A stretch of 64,000 nucleotides of DNA, from positions 15,625,476-15,689,475 of the forward strand of contig CM022665.1 in the NCBI GenBank assembly GCA_012295275.1, in the 5' to 3' direction. The notes under the pieces are model-generated. The model worked only from the letters and a program-made list of their open reading frames with translations, searched no databases and had not been told where the DNA came from. The position numbers and the translations under genes were made by a program. Positions 10,376-22,391 of the stretch are shown here, piece after piece. Source of the DNA: Chrysomallon squamiferum (taxonomy: Eukaryota > Mollusca > Gastropoda > Neomphalida > Peltospiridae). Within the stretch, counting starts at the first letter, position 1. Each line of letters opens with the position of its first letter.

Positions 10376-10467
10376 AAAAGAAGAAAAATATTGTTTTCTT
10401 TTACTTTTTTGCTATAATAGTTTTATTGTTGACTATCAAAGTAACTGAAATGTTCAGTTGTAGGTGG

Positions 10468-10469
<2 letters not shown>

Positions 10470-10506
<37 letters not shown>
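10470..10506. repeat. (CT)n microsatellite
   Basis: A perfect CT run of 37 nt downstream of the H1 3' end. Confidence 0.95.
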
Positions 10507-10509
<3 letters not shown>

Positions 10510-11794
10510 ATGAACTAACAAGTTTATTTTAAATTTATTATTAATTTTTCAATAAGAAATTTAATACAAAATAAATTTTAATCATAAAACAAAAAATGTT
10601 TTATTATATGGACTGGAAATAAATTTTAATAACCGCTTATAACGCAACCTGAAAATACATTGTAATTAGAACCGATCATGAGACTTAGGGTTCAGATTAC
10701 TGACCTAACAGCTTGGCTATTGCCCCAGCCATAATAATACAACAACAACAAAAAAAAAGAAGATTATAATAAATAAATAAAACGTTTAATGTGTGGGGTC
10801 TTCTTATATAAAACAAAATTTCATGGTTTGAATTGAACGATAAAAACGGATTAAATAATTTAATGTTGCAGATATTGTAATTATGCCTCTCTACAATGAA
10901 CTAATTTATTCACTTCTGTTTCTATGTGCTGTCGACAAAATGTGCGATAACTCTTCTGAGACTAAAAACGTTTTAAAACGTTTTGTGTCCCTTGCATCAC
11001 TTGTTTTTTTTTTTTTTTTTTTTTAACCGACGTATAAAAACACATTTGATATCGGTGGGAGGGTAGTTGTTTTAACGGTGGAATAAGACTCCTTAACCAA
11101 AATTTTAAACTTGTAAAACTTAAAGTAACTTTTAAAACGACTCCCTTTTTGTTGGTTTATCAGTAGCTAGCATTAAATACTATTTTCTGTCCATGCAAGC
11201 GTAATTGTTTCTAATAAACTGCCGATGGATTTGTCAAGAAACCCCTTTATGGCATGTCCCCTGTCGTTTAAACATTTCAGATTAACTCCCCAGAATGCAG
11301 GAAACGGCATCTACTGCATTCTAGGTTTTAAAAAATCTCCCAACCAACTCCGGCCCTGTGAGCCGTCAGTTACACACCCCTGTTATATATGTGTACACCA
11401 ACCAATTTGTGTGCGTGCGCGTGTGCGTGCACGTGCGTGTGAATAAATAAGTAAATAAAGCAAAACCATGGATTCCCGAATCAGCATCTCTTTCCCAGAT
11501 CCTAGTTTGATTTCGATAAATCCATAACTAATATCTTACTATAAAAGTAACCTATTCATAGTACTACTAATTATAATAAAAATAAGAACACTGTAAACAT
11601 GATTGCTTTTATTTTCACGAATATTAAAAAAGCATGTGGATGTACTGGGTTGTTTGTTTTGTTTTTTCTTTTGTTTTGGCAAAATGTACTCAACGACAAA
11701 AGTAAATTAAGATTTATTTGCATTTGATTTGTTTTTCTTTCTATTCATTTCTACATTAATTTTGTAGATTGTTTTGACTGTCGTATTAATTTGC

Positions 11795-11826
<32 letters not shown>

Positions 11827-12010
11827 TTTATGTAACTGTTTAGAAACCTATCATAATCAATAATAATACTATTAATGCTGATGGCAAAACAATACAGTGT
11901 ATTAGGGGAAAAAGAAACAAAAAAAAAAAAAAAAACGAAGGGAAATAATCAACAATCGAATTTAGAAATTTTCTCCCTCGTCAAAGTTAAACAGCGATTA
12001 CTTCCGCATA
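10507..12010. other. Intergenic DNA between H1 and the VPS13 gene
   Basis: No gene is seen. It has poly-T at about 11005-11024, an alternating GTGCGTGCGCG tract at 11408-11441, (TAA)n at 11795-11825 and poly-A at about 11920. Confidence 0.65.
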
Positions 12011-12011
12011 A

Positions 12012-12021
12012 GTCACGTGAC
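12012..12021. promoter_or_regulatory. CLEAR-type E-box palindrome GTCACGTGAC
   Basis: A perfect 10-nt palindrome that equals the core CLEAR motif bound by MiT/TFE factors (TFEB, TFE3, MITF), which drive lysosomal and autophagy genes. It sits about 80 nt upstream of a consensus GTAAGT donor (12100) that probably ends the first, untranslated exon of the VPS13 gene. A CTTCCG word resembling an ETS site is at 12001. Function is inferred from the motif and position only. Confidence 0.55.
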
Positions 12022-12034
12022 ACTATCTGATGGT

Positions 12035-12099
12035 GTCAACATAAATAATGTGTGATTCTGGAGTAGTGTGAATATCGTTCTCGGGCTTGAAAACAATTG
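12035..12099 (+). other. Probable 5' UTR first exon of the VPS13 gene
   Basis: The sequence contains CpGs and ends AACAATTG|GTAAGT. A non-coding first exon is needed because the start-codon exon begins at an acceptor (TTTTCAG, 17541) only 32 nt before its ATG. The exon start is a guess. Upstream CpG-bearing sequence with the CLEAR palindrome fits a promoter. Confidence 0.5.
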
Positions 12100-14007
12100 G
12101 TAAGTCGTCCTCTTTTACAGATTGCATTTTCGACAGCTGTACATTTATAAAAACGTATTCATAATCTCACATGCAGTCGTCAGATGTTGCAAAATAAAAT
12201 ACGAAAGCTTTTAATACAGAAATTATTGGTTCAAATCATTTTCTCTTTTACATTCCTTGATATAGAAAGCTGTTAACATACGTTGGTTTGAAACTTTCAT
12301 CTTGCATTTTCTTTTTAAAATAAAAATAACAAAATCTTTTAAAAAATGTATAATTTGTTTTTGCAAAGAATAATATAAAATAATCATAATAAATGTTTGC
12401 TGGTAACAACTTTGTCAGTATTCCGCTATTCGTCGTTCCTGCAAAGCATTTCAGGATTTGACATTCAACATCGATTATTTCCTGACATTCTTTGAATGAG
12501 CTGCTTGCGTGAAATCAATTGATCAAGCTATATACAAATGCCGTGGTGTTTCTTACCATATGTGACCAAATAATTAAGAACACAGTTTGTGCAAATGATC
12601 GGGACAATGTGGACACACATTAAATGGATATGTTTCACTGAAACTGTTCGCATAGAGTCATTTACGACACCGAAACCATGGTAACATAAACTGTTGCATT
12701 ATCAGTTGACTTGTTTTATTGAGTCTTGTTGTTCGTGCTGTTAGGCTGAAGGTGTAGTAATTATGAAATAAACTGAATCTATCTGTGTCTGTCTTCATAG
12801 ACAAACACACCCATGCAATTTTTGATATTTTTTAAAAAAAGTGTCATTTTTTTTTTCCTGTTTGTATTTTGTTATTGTTTGCATTTATGTTTTTAATTAC
12901 ATTTAAAAAACCCATTAATAAAATATAAAACATTGATAATAAATAAATAAGAACAAAATAAGAAACAAACAAAAAAAACAAAAAAAAACCCATTAATAAT
13001 AAAATATAAGTAATTTGTAAATTTTTATTTAAATAGTGAAATAAAGTTATCCTTTACCCTATTCATTTGTAACAGTTTAATTTATTATTATTATTATTAT
13101 TTTTTTAAATTCCATATTTACTGATCTGTTAACAGTAGCAGTTACATTTACAAAATGATCTGTGAAATCATTAAAGAAATAACATGACAAACTACATTAT
13201 TAAATTTCGTAATGAAATGTGTATATTTGTTAAAATTGATTAATATGTCAGTTTGTGCTGTTGAATTAATGTAAAATTCAGCGTACAATTTGAACTGATT
13301 CTTTATTTATTACAGTCCTAGACTATTAATAAAGTAACACAGTAAAATGAGTCTGGTGACTGGAAATGTATATTTGACAAATTTTCATACACTGAAATGT
13401 AAAGTATTTTAAATAGACTGAGGAGCGGTGACTCTGTAACTTATTTACTCAGTTTTTAACTTTTTATTTGTTATTATTATTCTTTTTAAAAGATGTTTAT
13501 AATAATAGTTATAAGATGTATCATGTGATTCTGTAAATATTAACATTAAAGAATAAATCAAGGTCTGTTCTTATGGATTAGCTGCAAGAGATCTATTGAT
13601 AATTATTTTCTGAGAGACAAGAAAGCATACCATTTCATTTGATAAATCTCTATAAATAGACAGACAGATAGATATAAAAAAGTTTATATCATTTTTGAGT
13701 GAAATTCAAAGATAATATTTAGAAATTTGTCCATTGATTTATTCAACCACAAATATGCCGTTTTGTTCTACTACTTTTCTCCATCTTCTCAGATCTTGGC
13801 ATCTTTCTGGTCAATGAACTGGTGAAAATGCTATGACATTATGTTACATCCTAATATGTATATATGTATGTATGTATGTACATATGTATATATATTTATG
13901 TACACACTCACATGCATACACACGAATAGAATATTATACAAACTAGTTATATGGCATTACCAAGGATTGAGCTTACAACCTGTCATACTGTCACATAATA
14001 ATACTTC

Positions 14008-14315
14008 ATCTAGTTCACGCATGGGCAACCTTTTTTTGAGAAGCGAGCCACATGAGATATGGCTGTTCCTCAGGAGGGCTGATGTACTAATATAGGTGTT
14101 TTGGGGTTTTTACGTAGAGTTTATTTTAAGAAATTTTTCATTTTCATTTACTTCAGGAACTGTTATAATAAAAGAATTACATGTGTTTTAGTATATTAGT
14201 AGATACAAAATAGACTCATTTCATAAAATTTGAATTAATGTTATTTTCCTTGTGAAATTAGGCGGAGCACTCAGAAAGCCACACAGGCCTCAGTTTGCCC
14301 ATGTCTGATCTAGTG
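14008..14315. mobile_element. hAT-type MITE, 292 bp, with 8-bp target duplication
   Basis: The element body is 14016-14307. It begins CACGCATGGGCAACC and ends TTTGCCCATGTCTG, an imperfect terminal inverted repeat of about 16 nt around CATGGGCAA. It is flanked by ATCTAGTT and ATCTAGTG, a 7-of-8 direct repeat of the size made by hAT transposases. The left end also reads like common hAT MITE ends (GGGCAACCTTTTTT followed by GCGAGCCACATGAG). It has no coding capacity and so was mobilised in trans. Confidence 0.8.
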
Positions 14316-14876
14316 TGTATTAGAGAAAAACAGAATGAAATCATTTTCTGTTATTATTATTATTTTCTCCCATCCCATAGTAATTTTATCTGTGTATTGA
14401 TTTTATGAAATTATACTTTTTCTATTGTTGTATTGATGAGATAAAAAACTTTATTTAACACAGCCTGATTCTCATAGATAGTGTTATTAATTTTAATAAT
14501 ATCTATTGGGAAAGTAGCCTTTGAAAACAGATTATATGAAATTTATATACTTTTTTATATTAAGTTATATATTATTATTTACATAGGTATTGTGATTTTT
14601 TTATATTTATATAACACATATGTGTATCTATGTATGTATGTATGTATCTATACACATATACACATGAACAAATATGCATTTAAATGTATAAAATATAAAT
14701 TCTTAAAACCAGTAATTTGTACAAGAACCACCACATGATTCTGAATTATTTATTTTTACTTTTTTACTTTTTTACAAGAGCTTTTTTCAGACCATTCATT
14801 TGTATTCCCACAGTTATACTTTAAAATAAATTCAGAAATCTACATGAAAATAAAAACAAAGACAAAAAAAAAAAAA

Positions 14877-14976
14877 GATTAGATGAAATACACAATAGTA
14901 TTTTAATAGAATACTTTCTTAAGGCTTTATCTAAAACCCTGAATGTTGATACCTCAAATAATTAATATGGAACATA
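14877..14976 (+). repeat. Direct repeat, copy A
   Basis: About 100 nt similar to 16672-16769. Shared words include CTTAAGGCTT, ATCTAAA and AAATAATTAATATGGA. Both copies are preceded by poly-A. They look like two old copies of one dispersed element or a local duplication 1.8 kb apart. Confidence 0.65.
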
Positions 14977-16671
14977 TAATTAAACATGCACATATGTGAA
15001 AAACATATACTTACATTTTGAATAGCAAGTTCATTTATTCAGCTAGATTTAATATGTTCCTAAAGATTAAAAAAAACAAAAAACAAACACCACCAAAAAA
15101 CCAACTAAACTATATATATATATGTATACGTATTAATATGAATTTACATACTAGTGTTGATGTTGCTATCAAACACAGATATGTGATATAATATCTGTAT
15201 TGCATAAACAGATGTAAATTAACATACTGATAAACTGATTCAATGAATATTTATATATTACTGTGCGGCATGGTATCATAGTTAATTTGTGACTATTTGA
15301 TATCAGTATAGCTATTAACAGATTCTAGATGAATTAAAACGTAAATGTAATCAGGTAGGCTTAACATTGTATTTCTTTGGATGTAACAGAGACACTGGTT
15401 TTGTATGGGATTGTGTAATATTCAAGACTGTTTGTTGTGGGTAAGAAGTAAAGATATCAATATTATGGTATGCAGTTAACACATGCTGTTCATGGGCAGT
15501 GAAATCAGATTGAGACTGAGTAAAGTTAATACATGGGCAAATGGTATAGACATCAATATTACGAGGTTGAGATTTTGTATATTTAATGACCCTGGGTTCA
15601 TAAATCAGGTTAATTAATATTCATGCATGCTTTCATGGGTCAATAATGACTACTGATGCAATATTAATGCATGCCTTCCATGGACAAAGATTTCAGATAT
15701 CAGTTTGTGTGATATTCATGCATTATTTTCTTGGCAGAGAAATGCATGTATTCAGACAATTGAATTAAATGTTTAAAGGCCACTGAACATCAGATGTGAT
15801 TTTTGCAGTGAATTTTGCAACTACTTTCGTTGGGATATAGAGAAGAGACATTCAGTAGAGACATGCAGACTAAACAGGATTTAAGCAAAATTTTGGGGAA
15901 ATTGAAACTGATCCTGTTTTTGTGTTATCACTGGTGAAATCATATGCTATATAGAGAATCGGATGTCATATCAGGTTATTTCTTTTGAACAGGATGTTGT
16001 ATTGCACAATGTTTAGCAAAAAAGACATTATTATTTATGTGCAACACCATGAAATGCTAGACAACAAACCCTATCATCCTAAAATCATTATGAAACTACT
16101 GAATGTATGATAATTGTATTATATTTCTGATGACCACTATTTTATAAATGTTAATACAGCATACCATCACCAAAATGTATTAATGTATTTGTTTTGTTGA
16201 TGTCAGAACTTCAGGTACTACACATAACTTTGTCAGAGTTTGAATATGTATTCTTGAAATTGCACTGATAAATGCAACGAAAATCACATTGAATGTGCAA
16301 ATGTTGACAGACAGACAACACAGCAAAGAAACACTCACATCTGGTGTGAGACAGCTGTAATACTGTAATAATGTATTAACAGAATTATGTATTAAGGGGT
16401 TTTTAAATGATGTGTGTGTGTTTGTCCTGTGACAGTAATCTGTAGATATTTTTATCAATGAGCTAAGTAAATGTCTCTGTGTGTATGTATATATGTACTA
16501 ATATATGTATCGATGATTGTTGTAGGTAGATATGTGTGTGTATATACATGTGTGCATGTGTGTGTGTGTGTGTATGCATTTTTATACGTGTAAATCTATT
16601 ACATAGAAGTTAATATACTGGGTTCCTACTGTAGCATTCAAAATTACATGATTAAAAAAAAAAAAAAAAAA

Positions 16672-16769
16672 ATCAGATAAATTACACAACAGTACTGTGA
16701 TAGATTATTTTCTTAAGGCTTCATCTAAAGCCCTGACTGTTAATATGTGAAATAATTAATATGGAGCAT
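16672..16769 (+). repeat. Direct repeat, copy B
   Basis: Second copy of the 14877 repeat in the same orientation, directly after an A-run at about 16654-16671. Confidence 0.65.
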
Positions 16770-17550
16770 CACATACGAGCAGTAATTTCCAGGAGTATTG
16801 ACTGTTATTGATGTTTACTTGAAGGTTATGCAGAGCATCAATCTAGTTTACAAATAAGTGTGAATTCATTTACAGCAACAATATATGCAAAGAGATAGAC
16901 ATATTAGGTATGTGGATGCTTTGTGTGTATGTGTGTGCATGTGTGTGCATGCATGCATATGTATGCATGTTTATGTGTACACATATGTATAAGTAGGTGT
17001 ACATGCATGCATGTACTAGTGCTATGAATACTGCCATATACTACCATTACTATCAGTGTTACTACTGCTATTGCTTCTACAAGTACTAATATTACTTCTG
17101 TTTCTACAAGTTCTGTTACTGCTATAGTTATTAATTTTATTAATTTTTAATTACTTAACATAATTATTATTTATTGCCACAGTTATAATTTTTATTACTA
17201 TTCAAGTACTGTTATATTCATCATAATTGTTTTCATTATTTTATTTGTTTTACTACAGCTACTTCTGTTTTGATATTATTTATTATTAATTATTATTATT
17301 AAAATTATTATTATTTATTATTTTTCATTATTATTACTACTATTGTATTTTTATTGTAATTTTTTTTTTTTTTTTATTATATTACTAATACTATTTTTTA
17401 TATTTTTCATTATTATTATTTAGTATCATTATTATCATAATCATCTTCATTATTATTAAATTTGATGTTGTTTGTTGTTGTTGTTGTCTTTGTTGTCTGT
17501 TGTTGTTTATATTATTGTTATTATTATTATTATGTTTTCAGGTAGCTGGG

Positions 17551-17571
17551 ATGAACTGGTATAAACAGTGA
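17551..17571 (+). other. Six-codon upstream ORF
   Basis: ATG AAC TGG TAT AAA CAG TGA lies in the same exon as the VPS13 start codon and stops 2 nt before it. The uORF start has G at -3 and the main start has A at -3, so both are usable. This arrangement could dampen translation or act through reinitiation. Confidence 0.7.
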
Positions 17572-17573
17572 AG

Positions 17574-17667
17574 ATGTTTGAGAAGTTGGTAACCAGTGTA
17601 ATTAACAGTTACTTTGGAAAGTACATTCAGAATCTAGACTCCAGCAATCTTGACATTAGCTTGTTAG
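17574..17667 (+). CDS. VPS13: VPS13 coding exon 1
   Basis: Codons 1-31 plus one base. The exon starts at 17542 after TTTTCAG, with 32 nt of 5' UTR before the ATG. It ends TTG TTA G|GTCAGT in phase 1. It encodes the first part of the chorein domain, ending NLDISLL. Confidence 0.92.
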
Positions 17668-17925
17668 GTCAGTATGTTAGAAAACCCCCATAAAAACATT
17701 TTAAATGGCAAAAGCTTAAGTTCTGGAAGATCATGCCCTAGTTAGCAAAACTGAAAGTGAAAAGATTTTAAATTAGCAAAGTTTTGGCTAGCTTGGTGTG
17801 TTCGAGAATGTGTATTCCAAAATCTTAAAATGAAAGTTAAATTATTTACCTAAATCTAAACTTAAGTTGTTTTTGTTAGAGGAAATATATTCCAAAATCT
17901 AGAGAGAAAAATTAATATTGTCATG

Positions 17926-18002
<77 letters not shown>

Positions 18003-20621
18003 CATCATCATCATCATCACTGGCATTATCATCACTGTAATTGTCATCATCATCACCATTAACATTATCATTGTCATTCACATTACCATCATTATCATTA
18101 TAACTTCAGATTTATACTGAAATACAATTTCTCTTCGTCTCTAGGAAATGCTGAGCTTACAGAATTGCAGCTTCGACCTGAAGCCTTGGTAAGTATTTTA
18201 TGTATATATAAAATGTTTTTGTTGTTGAATAAAACTACCATACCACTCAATGTTTAATTTTGCATCTTCAGCTTCTTGATAATAAACATTTTGGTCTTTT
18301 AGACACTACCAAGAGCATCCAAATTAATTTTCCACCATCAGTTACATGTTGATATGATTTTCAGTAATTCTAACATCACAAAATCATGCTAATTAATTAA
18401 TTATCAGCTACATGTTGATATGATTTTCAGTAATTCTAACATCACAAAATCATGCTAATTAATTAATTATCAACTACATGTTGATATGATTTTCAGTAAT
18501 TCTAACATCACAGGAACAAGCTAATTAATTACCAGCTATTGGATGATATCATTTTGTGTAATTTTAACACTATGAGACTACAATGGGTAATTTCAATGGC
18601 TCTTGGAAATATCTGATATTATTGGAGCACACTGATTGTTTTTCTCTTGTTAACTACTGGATGTAAACAGTTTTACAATTTCAGTTGAACTGTCTAGCAC
18701 TGTTCTGTTGTAGCAAGGAATCAGATATAACATTTTAATTTAAAACTGATGAAATTACAATACAGAAAAAAAAGAAGAGGAATAATAACAGCAACAGCAG
18801 CAAGAACAATAACAGCAGAAACATCAACAACAATAATATAACAATTAATAACAGTCACAACAGAAATAGCATTAATAACTAATAATAGCATCAATAGCAA
18901 CAACAATAATAACAAAAATAGCAATAATAACAATAATAACAAAAATAGCAATAATAACAATAACAACAACAGTAACAAAAGCAACTACAACAATAGCAAC
19001 AACACCAACAGCAGTAACATAAGCAACAACAATCACAATAGCTCACAACAAAGCAACAACAATAACAACAGAAATAGCATCAATAAAAATAACAACAACA
19101 ACAGCAGCAACAACAACATTAACAATAAAAATAACAATAACTGCAACTTCAGCTACAACTTTAACAACTGCAGCATCATCAACAGCAACAATAAAAGTCA
19201 TCCAGATCATATTGATTTATTCTTGTTGTTGACTTGAAGTGTTTCAGTTTTATTATGTGGCAGAAAAGAACATGGCTGCAGTTATTCAGGGTTGTTATTT
19301 TTTTTTCTTCTGTAACTTGTAGACATTTTCTTCTTTCTTTTTTAAGTTCTCTAGATCATCTGTCTTGTAATAAAGAACAACCTGAATAAGACATTGTATC
19401 TCTTGCAAAGTAAAAATTAAATGGTTCACTGAACTGGAATGACATATATATATATATATATAGTCAGCATATTTAGAAAAAAAACAACCCCAAAAACTAT
19501 ATAGCCACCATCCCACCCACCCACCCCAAAAAAAAAAAACCACCACAAAAAAACTGTAGAAATGTTTGAGCAGGGTGTTCATCAGTGATTAGGTCACATA
19601 ACTCAGGAGTGACAATCTGGGTCAATTTTCCACAGTCTTTCCTTTACATTATATCCTGTTCCATATGTAAGGCTAACAACAGTTTTATATTTCAGACCCT
19701 TTTCAGCGTTTTTATCAGCTATTCTTATAATAATTAACTACAAGACATTTATATATGCATTAACAAGAACAAAATAAATATTATATAACAATAATAATAA
19801 TTTGTTAAGTCAAAAACGACCCTCAGCTGGTATCTTAGTAGTTCAAGTTATTAATGACTGTAATGTTTTTAATTTATTACAATACTGACTTTAAAGATAT
19901 AACTTCATCAAAATTGTACTCTGTAGGGTAACAGTTTATTACTTATTAACTGAGAAATTATTTGAGATGTTCTAACTAGTAGGACTGATCCCTTTCCAGT
20001 CTGTGATTATTGCATCTTTAACTGTTAATTTCAACTAAAAGATTATTTTGAGTGCACTGACATTTTTACTTCCGATTTCATTTCAGGCTCAGCTGGATTT
20101 ACCCATTGAGGTGAAGGCTGGATTCATTGGTAAGTAACAAAAAAAAAAAAAAATGGAATGAAAGAATAAATGATTGGAGGAAAAGACTGACAAAAGAAAA
20201 AAGAAAAATTACAATAGTTAAAGTACATACATAACAAACTAATAAGTGCTGATTTGTCAGAAATGATGTTAGATTATATAGGTAGAAAAAATGTACATAT
20301 AAATGAAAGATGGAAATTAAATTAGATAATTACATGTCTGGATGATTGATTGGTTGATAGGTGGATAGATAGATAGGATGAATGATGGTTGTGTGGATTA
20401 ATAGGCTGATTGATGGATGCATTCTAACACAGGATGAAATTATTGACATTAGAAAAAGGATAATGACACTCTAAAGCATGCTGAAAACATCTAATTGTGA
20501 AATGTGCACTAAACTGTCAGGAAAGCAAAATAGATTGCAAAATAGATGGATATAGAGATTGACAGCTTAGAAATGATACATCGTAATTTACATAATTAAG
20601 TAATTACACTTATATACCTAT

Positions 20622-20655
<34 letters not shown>

Positions 20656-22344
20656 TCACAAAGGCAATTTTTAAATATATTTTATCAGTGATGCAGTGTC
20701 TGCAAAACTGAAAGTTCTGTACAATAACAACATTTTGTTGTGTTGCTGATGATACAAAAAATATATTATGTCAGATTAACATGAAAACAAAGTCGCAAAA
20801 TGGCAGAATTTTTCACCAAGGTGTGTGTGGGTGTTTGACAGTAATCATAATGTTTCACCTAGGTAAGATAATGGTCTTCAGTTCTTGCATAATCATGCTG
20901 GATGGCTCTGAGATCAATAACAACATAGGCAACCTTCACAGTACAAAACTCTATTGATTTTATTATGGTTAGTCACTGGTGTTCTGTTGAGTTTTTGAAG
21001 AGAAGCCGGTTTCCAAGATTACCACTTGTTTGATACTGACTTGAAGTACTCTGGGAATACATTCTGTTGCATGTGGCCTTCTTTCATTTATTTATTTATT
21101 TTTATTTTTATTTTTATTTTTTAATTTATACAAGATAACAGTATAAAAATGATTTTATGTGTGTTTGTGTGTACATATATACATACATACACATACACAC
21201 ATGCACACACACACATTGTCAGATTTTGTTATTAATAATAATATTAAAAACAATAAATTAATAACTTGGAAATAAAAAGAATTTTTTTTTCAGATATATT
21301 TATTTGTATTACCAAAGATATCCATTAAGTCAAATAATCTTTAGTGTTAATTTAGAAACAAAATAATGTGCAGCTAAAGTTTTTGATGAATAAACCACAT
21401 AACAAAATATTTCATTTTGACAGCTTCAGCTTTAAAAACAGTCTTAAACCAAATAGTTAATTAAATGAAGTCAGTATGTATTTTACATGTGAAAATTTAA
21501 TCAACTTAATTAATCCATCTTATTAAACAAAGGATTTAGTGGAACAAACTTAATTGTTTTGAAAATGTAGTGTTCTTGATTAAACTGCAGATTGATTTAC
21601 AATGAAATCTTTATTCAGATAATCCCTACTCAGTTATTTTGAATGAGAGATTTAGTCAAATGAACATTACTGATATATTTATGACTAGATTTTTCTCGAT
21701 TTAATCAGGGAATTAACAATGGCTTATTCATGAGAACGGACTGATTTGAATAAACACAGCTGTCATGAAATGAAACAGAATTCTGAGTATTTTTGATTTT
21801 ATTTTCAAAGCATGTAGAAATATTTATTTATTTATTTGCACTGACTTTATATGGCAACTGCTGTAATTTGAATTATTTATTTCCTTTCCTACTCAAACTG
21901 AAGGAAGGAAGATTTGTATGAAATATGGTATACCACCAACGCCTTTCTTCTCTGATCAGCTTATTTGCTGATATTGATCGGAGAGACGAAATGGTTTGTT
22001 CCTGTTTGCATTACAGCCATAGCAGCCATTTGGTCATCACACAGATTCCTGTATCATGTTTCAGACATACAGTCTACTTAATCTGACTTGTGCATGTTGC
22101 TATTTGTTGTTTGTTTTTTGGACCTCTTAATTAATTTGAAAAGGATGGCAGGGGGGGTGAGGGAGAGATGCAGAGAAAGAAACAGAGAGAAAAAGAAAAG
22201 AATGAGACAAAGACAGAAACTTATAAAGAAAGAGAGACAGACACATACAGAGAGAAAGGGAAACAGAAAGGCAGTGACAGACAGAGTAAAAGAGTGTGAA
22301 AGAGAGAAAGAAAGAATGAGAGGGAAACAAAAACTTACAGAGAG

Positions 22345-22391
<47 letters not shown>

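Larger units (their letters stand above)
12100..17541 (+). other. 5' UTR intron of the VPS13 gene (inferred)
   Basis: About 5.4 kb without coding-like sequence. It holds a hAT-type MITE (14016-14307), a direct repeat pair (14877 and 16672), TATG/TGTG microsatellites (about 13860, 14635, 16480-16570, 16930-17000), ATT-rich stretches at 17160-17530 and TTG repeats at about 17465. Confidence 0.5.
18189..20086 (+). other. Intron 2
   Basis: No exon is seen. It holds the 66-bp tandem array (18338-18545), an AAC/AAT/AGC-rich degenerate trinucleotide tract (about 18785-19200) and a short TA run near 19444. Confidence 0.75.

Noticed and set aside
17862-18120. Poly-Ile, poly-Asn frames
   Set aside because: Direct products of the (ATT)n microsatellite in intron 1.
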